Source of the DNA: Spirochaetaceae bacterium
Lineage (GTDB): Bacteria > Spirochaetota > Spirochaetia > PWKH01
Direction: 5' to 3'
Assembly (NCBI GenBank): GCA_003557605.1
Contig: PWNW01000042.1
Span: 1-12,155, forward strand
Length of the DNA: 12,155 nucleotides
Part shown: one piece after another, positions 1-6,182 of the stretch
Layout of the letters: the number at the start of each line of letters is the position of its first letter
Numbering within the stretch: position 1 is the first letter of the stretch
Made by a program: the position numbers and the translations under genes
Notes under the pieces: model-generated
Told to the model about the DNA's origin: nothing
The model's input: only the letters and a program-made list of their open reading frames with translations
The model's database searches: none

Positions 1-26
1 GCAGCGATAATCACCAGGAAGGTCAT
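1..26 (-). CDS. 5' end of an unidentified gene leaving the window
   Basis: Only about eight codons are inside the window: ATG at 26-24 followed by T-F-L-V-I-I-A. The call rests on a near-perfect Shine-Dalgarno (GGAGGTG, 30-36) four bases before the ATG, and on a hydrophobic start that would suit a signal peptide or first membrane segment. A possible extended -10 (TG-A-TACAAT on the minus strand, 43-51) lies just upstream; I see no good -35. The gene is divergent from the secreted-protein gene at 186. The product cannot be identified from so little sequence. Confidence 0.55.
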
Positions 27-115
27 AAGCACCTCCAATATTATTGTATCACGGGTAATATCAGCAGAATATAGTCTATTTCCTGCAGTCTGCCCATTAA
101 TACTGAATAATTATC

Positions 116-145
116 TTGACGTTTTGTAACTTTCCGTGGTATGTT
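116..145 (+). promoter_or_regulatory. Predicted promoter of the 186-674 gene
   Basis: TTGACG at 116-121 and TATGTT at 140-145 are separated by 18 bp. Transcription would begin near 152, after the upstream in-frame ATG at 141, which supports the start at 186. The -35 is good (5/6) and the -10 moderate (4/6). The rest of 27-185 is AT-rich divergent intergenic DNA with no other feature I can support. Confidence 0.45.
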
Positions 146-185
146 TTTGATAATTAATAAATATTATTTAAAAAAGAGGATGATT

Positions 186-674
186 ATGAAAAAGTGTATG
201 ATCTCTTTGTTTCTGGTTCTTGTCGTATCTGTTTTTTCCATTTCAGCTAACACCTCAGTGAATCTCAACCTCTTCGGGTACATTGGTGAGCCCCCCGCTG
301 AACTTTCATTGACCCTCAGCAGAACTCCTGAGCAGGAAGAACCCATCGACCTTACCATTGATGCGGTTGAACGGGCAGTGGGAACGCTGAATGCTTTCAC
401 AAACGGTCCCGGATACAAAGTCAGCGTCATATCCGTGAACGGGTATAACTTGATGCATGACGGTGCTCAGATTCCCTATACCTTCCATATTTCAGGCGAT
501 GCAGCCTGGACAAATCCAAGCTGGGTAAATCCCGGAGATGAAGTGGACTTTCAGCACTGGGCGACAGAAGACACGGTGTATTCCTTAGCTGTCAGCCTCA
601 CGGGAGTTGACCCGACATCTTTCCCTACAGGGACCTATTCTGACACCTTGACCTTTACCATCAAGGCTGAATAA
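186..674 (+). CDS. Small exported beta-rich protein, spore coat U / pilin-like
   Basis: The predicted product is 162 residues with a signal peptide: M-K-K, a hydrophobic stretch to about residue 17, then a small-residue cleavage region (F-S-I-S-A-N). The mature part alternates polar and hydrophobic residues in the manner of a beta-sandwich and has no cysteines. Its C-terminus, P-T-G-T-Y-S-D-T-L-T-F-T-I, resembles the closing strand of spore coat protein U / CsuA-B / DUF4402 domains (typically AGTYxDTxTxTV). From this I infer a secreted or surface subunit with a pilin-like fold. The start at 186 is preferred over the in-frame ATG at 141 because AGAGGA (175-180) sits five bases upstream and the signal peptide begins there. 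No usher, chaperone or second pilin gene lies nearby, which weakens a fimbrial reading. The specific function is unknown. Confidence 0.75.
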   Translation: MKKCMISLFLVLVVSVFSISANTSVNLNLFGYIGEPPAELSLTLSRTPEQEEPIDLTIDAVERAVGTLNAFTNGPGYKVSVISVNGYNLMHDGAQIPYTFHISGDAAWTNPSWVNPGDEVDFQHWATEDTVYSLAVSLTGVDPTSFPTGTYSDTLTFTIKAE

Positions 675-691
675 AAAACCTGTATGCATTG

Positions 692-739
692 ATTCCCGTT
701 CCAGTGTATACTGGCACATGAAGCAGCTGGAACGGGAAT
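692..739. repeat. 13-bp perfect inverted repeat around the DUF3795 start
   Basis: The arms ATTCCCGTTCCAG (692-704) and CTGGAACGGGAAT (727-739) are exact reverse complements with a 22-base spacer. The spacer holds a -10-like TATACT (707-712) and the ATG (718). A smaller nested repeat, CCAGT-GTAT-ACTGG (701-714), overlaps the -10. As DNA this could be an operator. As RNA read through from the upstream gene it would fold into a hairpin with the start codon in its loop. No T-run follows, so it is not a standard terminator. Confidence 0.7.
707..712 (+). promoter_or_regulatory. Candidate -10 for leaderless DUF3795 mRNA
   Basis: TATACT matches the -10 consensus at 5/6 and ends five bases before the ATG at 718, where no Shine-Dalgarno is present. 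I find no convincing -35 at 16-19 bp, so this is the weakest of the five leaderless-type starts in the window. Confidence 0.35.
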
Positions 740-1266
740 ATCTCCAGTTTTCTCTCTGCGGACTTAACTGTTCGCTGTGTCCCAGACACTACGGAACCGG
801 CAGTTCCGCATGTCCGGGATGCTGCGGTCCCGGGTTCTCTGACACCCATCCATCCTGCGGGATCATCAGCTGCAATGCTAAGCGCAGCCAAGCTGAGTTC
901 TGCTTTCAATGTCCGGATTTCCCCTGCAGCCGATATAAAGATATGCCGAAGCATGACTCATTCATTACCTATGCCAACGTCCTCTCCGATATGCAGAAGG
1001 CTAAGCATGAAGGTATTGAGAAGTATATCCGGGAACTAGAACATAAGACTGGGATTCTTCGCTTCCTGCTTGAACAGTGCAATGACGGAAGGAAGAAAAG
1101 CTTCTACTGCCTGTCAGTCAATCTCCTCCCCCTTGATGAACTGACCCAGATCCACGAATACCTGAAACGGATCGAACCTGAGCAACGGGTCGGCACTGCT
1201 GTCAGGCTGCTCAGGGAAGCAGCAGAAAGAAATACCATAGAACTCACCCTCCGCAAAAAACCCTGA
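718..1266 (+). CDS. DUF3795 family cysteine-rich protein
   Basis: The 182-residue protein has eleven cysteines in its first 70 residues (14, 18, 21, 32, 35, 36, 47, 52, 62, 65, 70), in the pattern CGLxCxxCP...C-P-G-C...C-x4-C...CxxCPxFPC. This is the signature of DUF3795, thought to bind zinc or another metal. The C-terminal half carries a second family hallmark, N-D-G-R-K-K-S-F-Y-C followed by N-L-L-P-L-D-E-L (about 122-141), then a helical, charged tail. There is no signal peptide, so it is probably cytoplasmic. No biochemical function is established for the family as far as I know. The ATG at 718 is the only sensible start: no Shine-Dalgarno precedes it, and it lies just after a -10-like hexamer inside an inverted repeat. 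The gene is 43 bp downstream of the secreted-protein gene but appears to be separately expressed. Confidence 0.85.
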   Translation: MKQLEREYLQFSLCGLNCSLCPRHYGTGSSACPGCCGPGFSDTHPSCGIISCNAKRSQAEFCFQCPDFPCSRYKDMPKHDSFITYANVLSDMQKAKHEGIEKYIRELEHKTGILRFLLEQCNDGRKKSFYCLSVNLLPLDELTQIHEYLKRIEPEQRVGTAVRLLREAAERNTIELTLRKKP

Positions 1267-1267
1267 T

Positions 1268-2443
1268 CTGGTCACTGATGCACCTGAAAAGAGAGATATC
1301 ACCGTCATCAGGAAATCGTATTTCAGAAAATATACCAAAAATGGAAATAGAGATTCTAACCTGTTATTCGAGCCAAGGGCAGTAGGAAAGTCGACACTTC
1401 TGCAGCATCTGTTTCCTGAAGCGAGAATGTATGATCTCCTGGAAAACAGTACATATACGAGACTGCTTCGCCGACCTTCTCTCATTGAAGAGGAAAACAG
1501 TGCTGAGGATATTGTCATCATTGATGAAATCCAGAAACTGCCGATGCTCCTTGATGAAGTTCACCGGTTGATCCAGAGGAGGGGACAGAAATGCATCATG
1601 ACCGGATCAAGTGCAAGGAAACTGAAAAGAGGGTCTGCTAACCTGCTTGCAGGAAGAGCCCGATGGGTCAGCCTGTTTCCCCTTGTTTCTCAGGAGATAC
1701 CTGATTTTCATTTGGAAACATACCTGTCGACTGGAGGACTTCCGCAGATATATGGAGATCCTGAAGCTCACCTTGATCTTTCAGCGTATGTGGATTTGTA
1801 TATCCGACAGGAAATACAGGCTGAATCATTGACAAGAAATGTGCAAGGATTTGCACATGTACTTGATGCATTGGGAATCATGAACGGTGAAGAACTTAAC
1901 TACACCTCCATTGCCTCCGATACAGGGCTTCAGGCAAGAACGGTAATGAACTATATAGAGATTCTCGAGGATACCCTGCTGGCCTTCAGGCTTCCGGTCT
2001 ATTCAAGAACTCAAAAACGAAAGCCTTCTTCCCGACCAAAGCTCTATTTTTTCGATATCGGGGTTGTGCATGCCCTGCGGCGTTCATTTTCCAGCAGCAT
2101 GGCTCCTGAATTGTTCGGTAAATTTTTTGAACACTTTATACTGCTGGAAGTGCGTGCCTACCTCTCATATTCTTTGCGGGATGATCCGGTAACCTTCTGG
2201 CGAAGCACCTCAGGGTTTGAGGTTGACGTGGTAGTGGGGGACCATACAGCGGTGGAAATCAAGGATTTCTTCCTTGTTTCAGACAAGGACATGAAGGGCC
2301 TTCGGGCACTGAAGGAGGAAGCAACTCTTGCTAGAGCTATTGTTGTTTCCCGGGATACTGAATATCGAAGGACTGCTGATGACATTGAGGTGATGCCCTG
2401 GAAGAAATTTCTCCAGGAACTCTGGAACAAACAAATTCTTTGA
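1268..2443 (+). pseudogene. DUF4143 AAA ATPase, start lost and Walker A damaged
   Basis: From 1427 the frame encodes 338 residues of a typical AAA_14/DUF4143 ATPase: Walker B I-V-I-I-D-E-I-Q-K (29-37 from that ATG), M-T-G-S-S-A-R-K-L (58-66), N-L-L-A-G-R-A, then a C-terminal domain with F-W-R-S-T-S-G-F-E-V-D and A-V-E-I-K (E265, D267, E277, K279), a PD-(D/E)xK-like arrangement. Homology clearly continues upstream in the same frame: codons 1361-1426 read L-L-F-E-P-R-A-V-G-K-S-T-L-L-Q-H-L-F-P-E-A-R, the P-loop region. Family members have G-P-R-x-x-G-K-S/T; here the first glycine is glutamate. The frame is open back to 1241, but no ATG, GTG or TTG in this frame exists before 1427. Starting at 1427 would omit the P-loop, has no Shine-Dalgarno and has no nearby -10. 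I therefore read it as a gene with a lost start. A nonstandard start or sequencing error remains possible. Known members are often strain-variable orphans of unknown role. Confidence 0.65.
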
Positions 2444-2681
2444 GCATGATGAAAATGCTTGATCTGCCCTACCCTGGAGCATCACGTTGACTATTCCAAA
2501 GATACACAGTGTGGTAAGTCCAGGCCAAAGAAAAGGGATGTGATGCCCTCAAGGGAGAAAGATGTGAGCATCATGAACCGTTTATCGGTAATACAGATGA
2601 CGTACTGAACCCTTCAGATTCTGCTGCTAGGATTATCTCATATTATTCCTGAAAAAAAAGCGGAAACAGACCACGACCATA
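2444..2681. other. Intergenic region without recognisable gene
   Basis: This is the space between the convergent ATPase remnant and the lipoprotein gene. All frames are interrupted; the best short frame, from the ATG at 2448, ends after 14 codons. I see no RNA gene, mobile-element end or coding fragment I can name. Confidence 0.6.
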
Positions 2682-2713
2682 AAAAAGAGTCCTGGGATAC
2701 CAGGACTCTTTTT
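2682..2713. terminator. Bidirectional rho-independent terminator
   Basis: A 14-bp perfect stem (2682-2695 with 2700-2713) encloses the loop GATA. Its core is GAGTCCTGG/CCAGGACTC, flanked by A-runs on the left and T-runs on the right, so each strand has a GC-rich stem followed by a T-tract. It sits between the convergent genes ending at 2443 (+) and 2733 (-) and should stop transcription from both sides. Confidence 0.9.
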
Positions 2714-2732
2714 GTTACAAGTCTGCTTCGCT

Positions 2733-3905
2733 TTACGGAAGCTGCAATGCATTACCTGCTGATGCTCCGTCAACAAAGTTTTCGTTTACCGCAGCAACAG
2801 CATCACTAAGCTCACTTGCGGAAAACTCAGAACTTCCGCCTCCAAGAACTTTATTAGCTTCAGCAAGAACTGCTTCCACACTCCATCCCTCAAAAGTCCC
2901 GTCGACGAACACTAAGTCCTTCAGATTGACATCAGAAGCACCGAAGTCCTCATCATACAAGTCGAATCCTACTGAAAGCGTAAGTGCAAGAACCTGTCCG
3001 GCAAACACATTGCCTGAAGTCGGGTCTACCGCACTTTCTGTCAACGCAGAAGGAGCACCACCCGCAGGAAGAAATTCCCGAACAGCCGCTGTGCTGGTAA
3101 AGGCCAGGGTAAATTCTCCGCCAACTGTCAGTCCATTAGGAAAGGCGCCGTCAAAGTTTGCTTCAAGATAACTTCCGGGACCACTGTTAGCGGGGCTTCC
3201 CCAGCCGCCTTGAGTCTGAGTTCTGAAATCTCCTGGTTCAATGGAGACCTCATCATCTATAACTTCCAGCACTACTTCAGTAATCACATAGGTTACCCCA
3301 TAAAACCATGCACCTCTCCCGCTGAAGGAAGGAGCATCAGAACCGGCACCATAGGCAGTCTCACCGGCAAGATAGTCAAAGGCAGGATCATCACCTGCTT
3401 TCAAAGCAGCATGAATGATGAAATAGTAGGCAGTTCCATCGGTTACATCATCAGCAGGTATTTCAATAGTTACTGAAGGTCCATTGATGTTTTTTGCTGA
3501 ATAGGGAGCAAGTCCGGGAGCTGGTCTGCTTGCAGGAAGAGCCTCAAGACTGTTGTACACGTAAACATGCACTTCATCAAGGGCAGCAAAGGTTTCTACG
3601 GTAACGAAGAAATTCTCTGCATCATTACTGATGGTGACTGTACCGGCATCCAGGTTCTGTCCGGCCCAGAGTCCGTAGGAAAATGACTGATATCCGAAGG
3701 TATCTGTCAGCAGATACACTTCACTTTCGTCACCTGCAAAGGGTGCAGGAGCAGTATTTGATACTGCAGGCCTCCCTGCTCTCCGGTCGCCGTCAAATTC
3801 ATCTTCGAGGGTTCCGTTCAAAGCAAGTTCACAACCTGCAAAACTTAATAAGGCTGTCAATGCAGCGGCAAGAAACACCAGACGGGAAATAGTTTTTTTC
3901 TTCAT
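2733..3905 (-). CDS. Exported lipoprotein of unknown function
   Basis: The 390-residue product starts M-K-K-K-T-I-S-R, then a hydrophobic core, then S-F-A-G-C (C25). This is a lipoprotein signal with the relaxed lipobox accepted in spirochaetes. The mature protein is acidic and rich in G, A, S, D and aromatic residues, as expected for a surface beta-protein. Two parts can be distinguished. The first, roughly residues 55-215, has alternating strands. The second, roughly 228-390, contains R-T-Q-T-Q-G-G-W-G-S-P, F-P-N-G-L-T-V-G-G, V-F-A-G-Q-V-L-A-L-T-L-S-V-G-F-D and V-L-A-E-A-N-K-V-L-G-G-G. I believe I have seen this second pattern as a repeated module in secreted proteins of several phyla, but I cannot name it. 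The only possible Shine-Dalgarno (GGAG, 3919-3922) is 13 bases from the ATG, which is long. The gene has its own promoter and a strong terminator, so it is monocistronic. Confidence 0.8.
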   Translation of the reverse strand: MKKKTISRLVFLAAALTALLSFAGCELALNGTLEDEFDGDRRAGRPAVSNTAPAPFAGDESEVYLLTDTFGYQSFSYGLWAGQNLDAGTVTISNDAENFFVTVETFAALDEVHVYVYNSLEALPASRPAPGLAPYSAKNINGPSVTIEIPADDVTDGTAYYFIIHAALKAGDDPAFDYLAGETAYGAGSDAPSFSGRGAWFYGVTYVITEVVLEVIDDEVSIEPGDFRTQTQGGWGSPANSGPGSYLEANFDGAFPNGLTVGGEFTLAFTSTAAVREFLPAGGAPSALTESAVDPTSGNVFAGQVLALTLSVGFDLYDEDFGASDVNLKDLVFVDGTFEGWSVEAVLAEANKVLGGGSSEFSASELSDAVAAVNENFVDGASAGNALQLP

Positions 3906-3930
3906 ACTTTTTTATAATCTCCACTTTTTT

Positions 3931-3951
3931 ACATTAGTATAAAAGTAATGT
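3931..3951. repeat. Inverted repeat over lipoprotein -10 and start region
   Basis: ACATTA (3931-3936) and TAATGT (3946-3951) are inverted around nine bases. They overlap the end of the predicted -10 and the expected transcription start (near 3942), a typical repressor position. Six-bp arms in AT-rich DNA can occur by chance. Confidence 0.3.
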
Positions 3952-3976
3952 ATATTTTTTCTTAAGAAATAGTCAA
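3949..3976 (-). promoter_or_regulatory. Predicted lipoprotein promoter with palindrome in the spacer
   Basis: On the minus strand, TTGACT (-35, 3971-3976) and TATACA (-10, 3949-3954) are 16 bp apart. The DNA upstream of the -35 (about 3977-4010) has runs of A and T resembling an UP element. The spacer contains the perfect 12-bp palindrome TTTCTTAAGAAA (3958-3969), a possible operator. The predicted leader is about 37 bases. Confidence 0.5.
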
Positions 3977-4032
3977 TATAAATTTTTTAATTTTTTTATT
4001 ATTTTCTAGGAAGTTGTATTAAGTCTTTGAGC

Positions 4033-4067
4033 AAAAAAAACCGGTTCCCCGAAAATGGAAGAACCGG
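4033..4067 (-). terminator. Rho-independent terminator of the tRNA-Lys/Glu operon
   Basis: On the minus strand CCGGTT-CTTC pairs with GGGG-AACCGG (4041-4067; 10 bp with two G-U pairs, 7-base loop), followed by eight T's (4033-4040). It starts 11 bases past the tRNA-Glu gene. The same A-run and hairpin also separate the operon from the lipoprotein promoter. Confidence 0.85.
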
Positions 4068-4077
4068 AATATATCAG

Positions 4078-4149
<72 letters not shown>

Positions 4150-4172
4150 GTACGTGACTGCTTCAGCAGTAA

Positions 4173-4245
4173 TGAGCCGCAAAGGATTCGAACCTTTGAC
4201 CCACGCCTTAAAAGGGCGTTGCTCTACCAACTGAGCTAGCGGCCC
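4173..4245 (-). tRNA. tRNA-Lys (TTT)
   Basis: Acceptor GGGCCGC pairs with GCGGCTC (one G-U), followed by discriminator A73. The D arm is GCTC...GAGC, the anticodon stem ACGCC/GGCGT with loop CTTTTAA (anticodon TTT), and the T arm AAAGG-TTCGAAT-CCTTT. CCA is not encoded (ATT follows the stem). It is the first gene of the Lys-Glu unit, beginning about eight bases after the predicted transcription start. Confidence 0.95.
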
Positions 4246-4259
4246 CAGGCAACGGGTGG

Positions 4260-4288
4260 AATATACCAGAGAGCTAGAAAAAGGTCAA
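4260..4288 (-). promoter_or_regulatory. Promoter of the tRNA-Lys/Glu operon
   Basis: On the minus strand TTGACC (4283-4288) and TATATT (4260-4265) are exactly 17 bp apart, and TGG precedes the -10, making it extended. The stretch after the -10 (CCACCCG) is GC-rich, as in stable-RNA promoters under stringent control; that regulation is inference. This is one of the best promoters in the window. Confidence 0.85.
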
Positions 4289-4314
4289 TACATTTTTGAA
4301 AAAAACTGCCCAGA

Positions 4315-4764
4315 TTACCTGAACGTAAGTGTACTGACGCCTTGAAAATGAGTAACAATCTCAAAGCGCTCAACAGTCATAAGCATCAGTGCATTTTCTG
4401 GAGAGCAGGCAAACTCGCTGAGTTCGGGGTACTTGCGCAGGTAGATGCTTCGCCAGGATTCAATTGCGTCCTGCTGCAGTTCAGATACGTCACCCACAGC
4501 CTGCAGGGCTGTAATTCTGTAGAGATCAGCAATATCGCTGCTGCGGTTGTCAAAAAACATAGACACCCTGCTGCTGTGCTTCATGTTGCGGTATTTTCTT
4601 GTTTTCCTGGGAGTGGAGAACACAATATGCTCTCCAGAATCATCGGCAACGAAAGAAACAATTACCGAATGCAGGCCCTCCTCCCCATAGGTGGAAAGCA
4701 CGGCAAACAACTGACGGGACAGCAGGGAGGTGACGGTGCTGCGCATCTGCGGGTCTGTGCTCAT
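4315..4764 (-). CDS. Pyridoxamine 5'-phosphate oxidase-like FMN split-barrel protein
   Basis: The 149-residue protein has the usual size and order of the PNPOx-like flavin split barrel: an N-terminal helix, L-F-A-V-L-S-T with H-S-V-I-V-S-F (about 19-38), the typical F-S-T-P-R-K-T-R-K-Y-R-N-M (49-61), then R-V-S-M-F-F-D-N (66-73). These regions usually bind the FMN or F420 phosphate. It lacks the catalytic C-terminal region of true pyridoxamine-phosphate oxidase, so it is more likely a small flavin- or heme-binding oxidoreductase of unknown substrate. Its ATG overlaps the RNase HI stop as ATGA (4764-4761), so it is the coupled last gene of the unit. No terminator is seen after it; the tRNA promoter begins 27 bases downstream. 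Confidence 0.8.
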   Translation of the reverse strand: MSTDPQMRSTVTSLLSRQLFAVLSTYGEEGLHSVIVSFVADDSGEHIVFSTPRKTRKYRNMKHSSRVSMFFDNRSSDIADLYRITALQAVGDVSELQQDAIESWRSIYLRKYPELSEFACSPENALMLMTVERFEIVTHFQGVSTLTFR

Positions 4765-5234
4765 GTTTCCCCCTGCCCTTCCGGCTGCTGGAATTTGCTG
4801 ACTTCATCCTGGACCATCGCATCGCACTGCTCATTGAGTTCAATGCCCGCATGTCCTGGAACCCACTTCCATTGAGGTCTCAGAGCATCATCAAGCTCCT
4901 TGAGGGCAGTCCAGTATTCCTTGTTTTTCACCGGCTTTCTGGCAGCGGTTCTCCAGTTGTTCTTCATCCAGGTATGAATCCAGCTGGTGATACCCTGCCG
5001 GACATACTGGGAATCTGTATGAAGAATTATTGGAATTTTCTTTTCCCGGTGATGGCCCTTAAGGAACTTCAGCGCCTCTATGACCGCCTGAAGCTCCATC
5101 CTGTTGTTGGTAGTGTTTTTTTCTCCGCCTGAACAGCGGATAATTTCATTCCCCATGCAGACGATAAATGCCCAGCCTCCGGGTCCTGGATTGCCAGAGC
5201 AGCCGCCGTCTGTATACACCTCTATGTGTTCCAT
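4761..5234 (-). CDS. rnhA: Ribonuclease HI
   Basis: The 157-residue enzyme cleaves the RNA strand of RNA-DNA hybrids (primers, R-loops). The full active site is visible: D9 in Y-T-D-G-G-C-S-G-N-P-G-P-G-G, E47 in N-N-R-M-E-L, D74 in H-T-D-S-Q-Y-V, H128 in V-P-G-H-A-G and D138. The basic handle segment (W-M-K-N-N-W-R-T...K-P-V-K-N-K) is present, so it is the bacterial type. The start at 5234 is required because the next Met is after D9. GAAGG directly abuts the ATG, too close to act as a Shine-Dalgarno. Instead a -10-like TATTAT ends seven bases upstream, suggesting a leaderless transcript from an internal promoter. It is followed by the ATGA-coupled flavin protein. Confidence 0.96.
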   Translation of the reverse strand: MEHIEVYTDGGCSGNPGPGGWAFIVCMGNEIIRCSGGEKNTTNNRMELQAVIEALKFLKGHHREKKIPIILHTDSQYVRQGITSWIHTWMKNNWRTAARKPVKNKEYWTALKELDDALRPQWKWVPGHAGIELNEQCDAMVQDEVSKFQQPEGQGET

Positions 5235-5241
5235 CCTTCGG

Positions 5242-5271
5242 ATAATAGGATATCCCGGAGCATGGGGTCAA
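5242..5271 (-). promoter_or_regulatory. Predicted internal promoter for rnhA
   Basis: On the minus strand TTGACC (5266-5271) and TATTAT (5242-5247) are 18 bp apart. The -35 contains the TGA stop of the upstream hydrolase. Only seven bases separate the -10 from the rnhA ATG, so transcription would start at or next to the start codon. Confidence 0.55.
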
Positions 5272-6173
5272 GGGCAGCAGTCAGCTTCAGCTATGAACTG
5301 AACAATCCCCCGATGGTACACCTCGCTGTCATCCCACATGGGAAGATGACTTCCCTCTGGGCAGTGCAGATAGGACCCCTTCGGCAAGGTGCCCGCCATC
5401 AGCCTCATATGCTCCGGGTCCATGGTGTCATGTTCAGAACCGATGACCAATGCGGGTACACTGATCTGATTTAAATCAGAAAAGCGGTCCCATTTCTCCA
5501 GGGTGCCGGAAATTCCAAATTCACTTGGTCCCTGCATATGCACGTATATCTGCTGATTTGTCCGGGAAAACGCATCGGTTACTGCCTTAGGCCACTGATC
5601 TGCAGGTTTTCTCAGCACATGCTTCTCATAATGGTGGGGCATCAGCAGTTCCATGTATTCAGGGCTTTCATACATTCCCATGGATTCCAGTTCACGGATG
5701 CGTGCAAGCACCTTCTGGTCCATGTTCGGACCAAGCACCTGATCGGCATACTCCTGGTATTTGATGCAGCTTGCCATCATATTTGAGATGATGAGTCCCT
5801 TAAGATGCTGCTGGTATTTCAGGGCATACTCAACGGCAAGGATTCCCCCCCATGAATGGCCGAGGAGAAAAAAATTATCCCGATGCAGGCCAAGGGCTTT
5901 ACGGACCTGCTCAACTTCCTCAACAAACCGTTCAATGGACCACAACGACAGATCATCTGGTGCATCTGAACGGTCAGAACCGAGCTGGTCATAGTAAATC
6001 CAGGAGAGCTCTTCGGTACTTATGTGCTCTTCAAAGCTACGGAAATACCCGTGATTTGCACCAGGCCCGCCATGGAGAAGCAGGAGTCTCCGTGAAGGAT
6101 GGGAGCTCTGCTCACTGGTCCACACCTTGAAGGTCCCTGAAGGGGTCTCTATGGGGATCATTTTCGAGTTCAT
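5268..6173 (-). CDS. Alpha/beta hydrolase, proline iminopeptidase-like (family S33)
   Basis: The 301-residue protein shows the S33 layout: oxyanion motif L-L-L-L-H-G-G-P-G (30-38), Y-Y-D-Q-L-G-S-D-R-S (60-69, the family's YDQxGxGxS with D replacing the second glycine), nucleophile elbow G-H-S-W-G-G (S107), a helical cap region (about 130-225), then the likely acid D249 in G-S-E-H-D and base H276 in P-E-G-S-H. The triad is complete, so it should be active, releasing N-terminal proline or a similar residue from peptides; the exact substrate is not certain from sequence. There is no signal peptide. TGAGGAA lies six to seven bases before the ATG, a good Shine-Dalgarno, and the gene begins nine bases after the parvulin stop, so the two form an operon. 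Peptidyl-prolyl isomerase beside a proline peptidase is suggestive, but the link is inference. Confidence 0.88.
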   Translation of the reverse strand: MNSKMIPIETPSGTFKVWTSEQSSHPSRRLLLLHGGPGANHGYFRSFEEHISTEELSWIYYDQLGSDRSDAPDDLSLWSIERFVEEVEQVRKALGLHRDNFFLLGHSWGGILAVEYALKYQQHLKGLIISNMMASCIKYQEYADQVLGPNMDQKVLARIRELESMGMYESPEYMELLMPHHYEKHVLRKPADQWPKAVTDAFSRTNQQIYVHMQGPSEFGISGTLEKWDRFSDLNQISVPALVIGSEHDTMDPEHMRLMAGTLPKGSYLHCPEGSHLPMWDDSEVYHRGIVQFIAEADCCP

Positions 6174-6182
6174 ACATATTCC

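Noticed and set aside
141..185. Upstream ATG at 141 for the secreted protein
   Set aside because: It would fall inside the predicted -10 and put fifteen charged and polar residues ahead of the signal peptide; the ATG at 186 has a good Shine-Dalgarno.
661..954. 97-codon minus-strand frame over the DUF3795 gene
   Set aside because: It is the antisense of a recognisable cysteine-rich family pattern and has no start signals.
2442..2575. Three copies of GAGCATSAYG (2442, 2477, 2566)
   Set aside because: Ten bases with two degenerate positions, irregular spacing and no palindrome or gene association; likely chance in a low-constraint region.
4342..4875. A 177-codon plus-strand frame over the flavin protein and rnhA
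   Set aside because: It lies opposite two genes with clear family motifs and intact active sites, has no signal or family pattern of its own, and has no promoter or Shine-Dalgarno.
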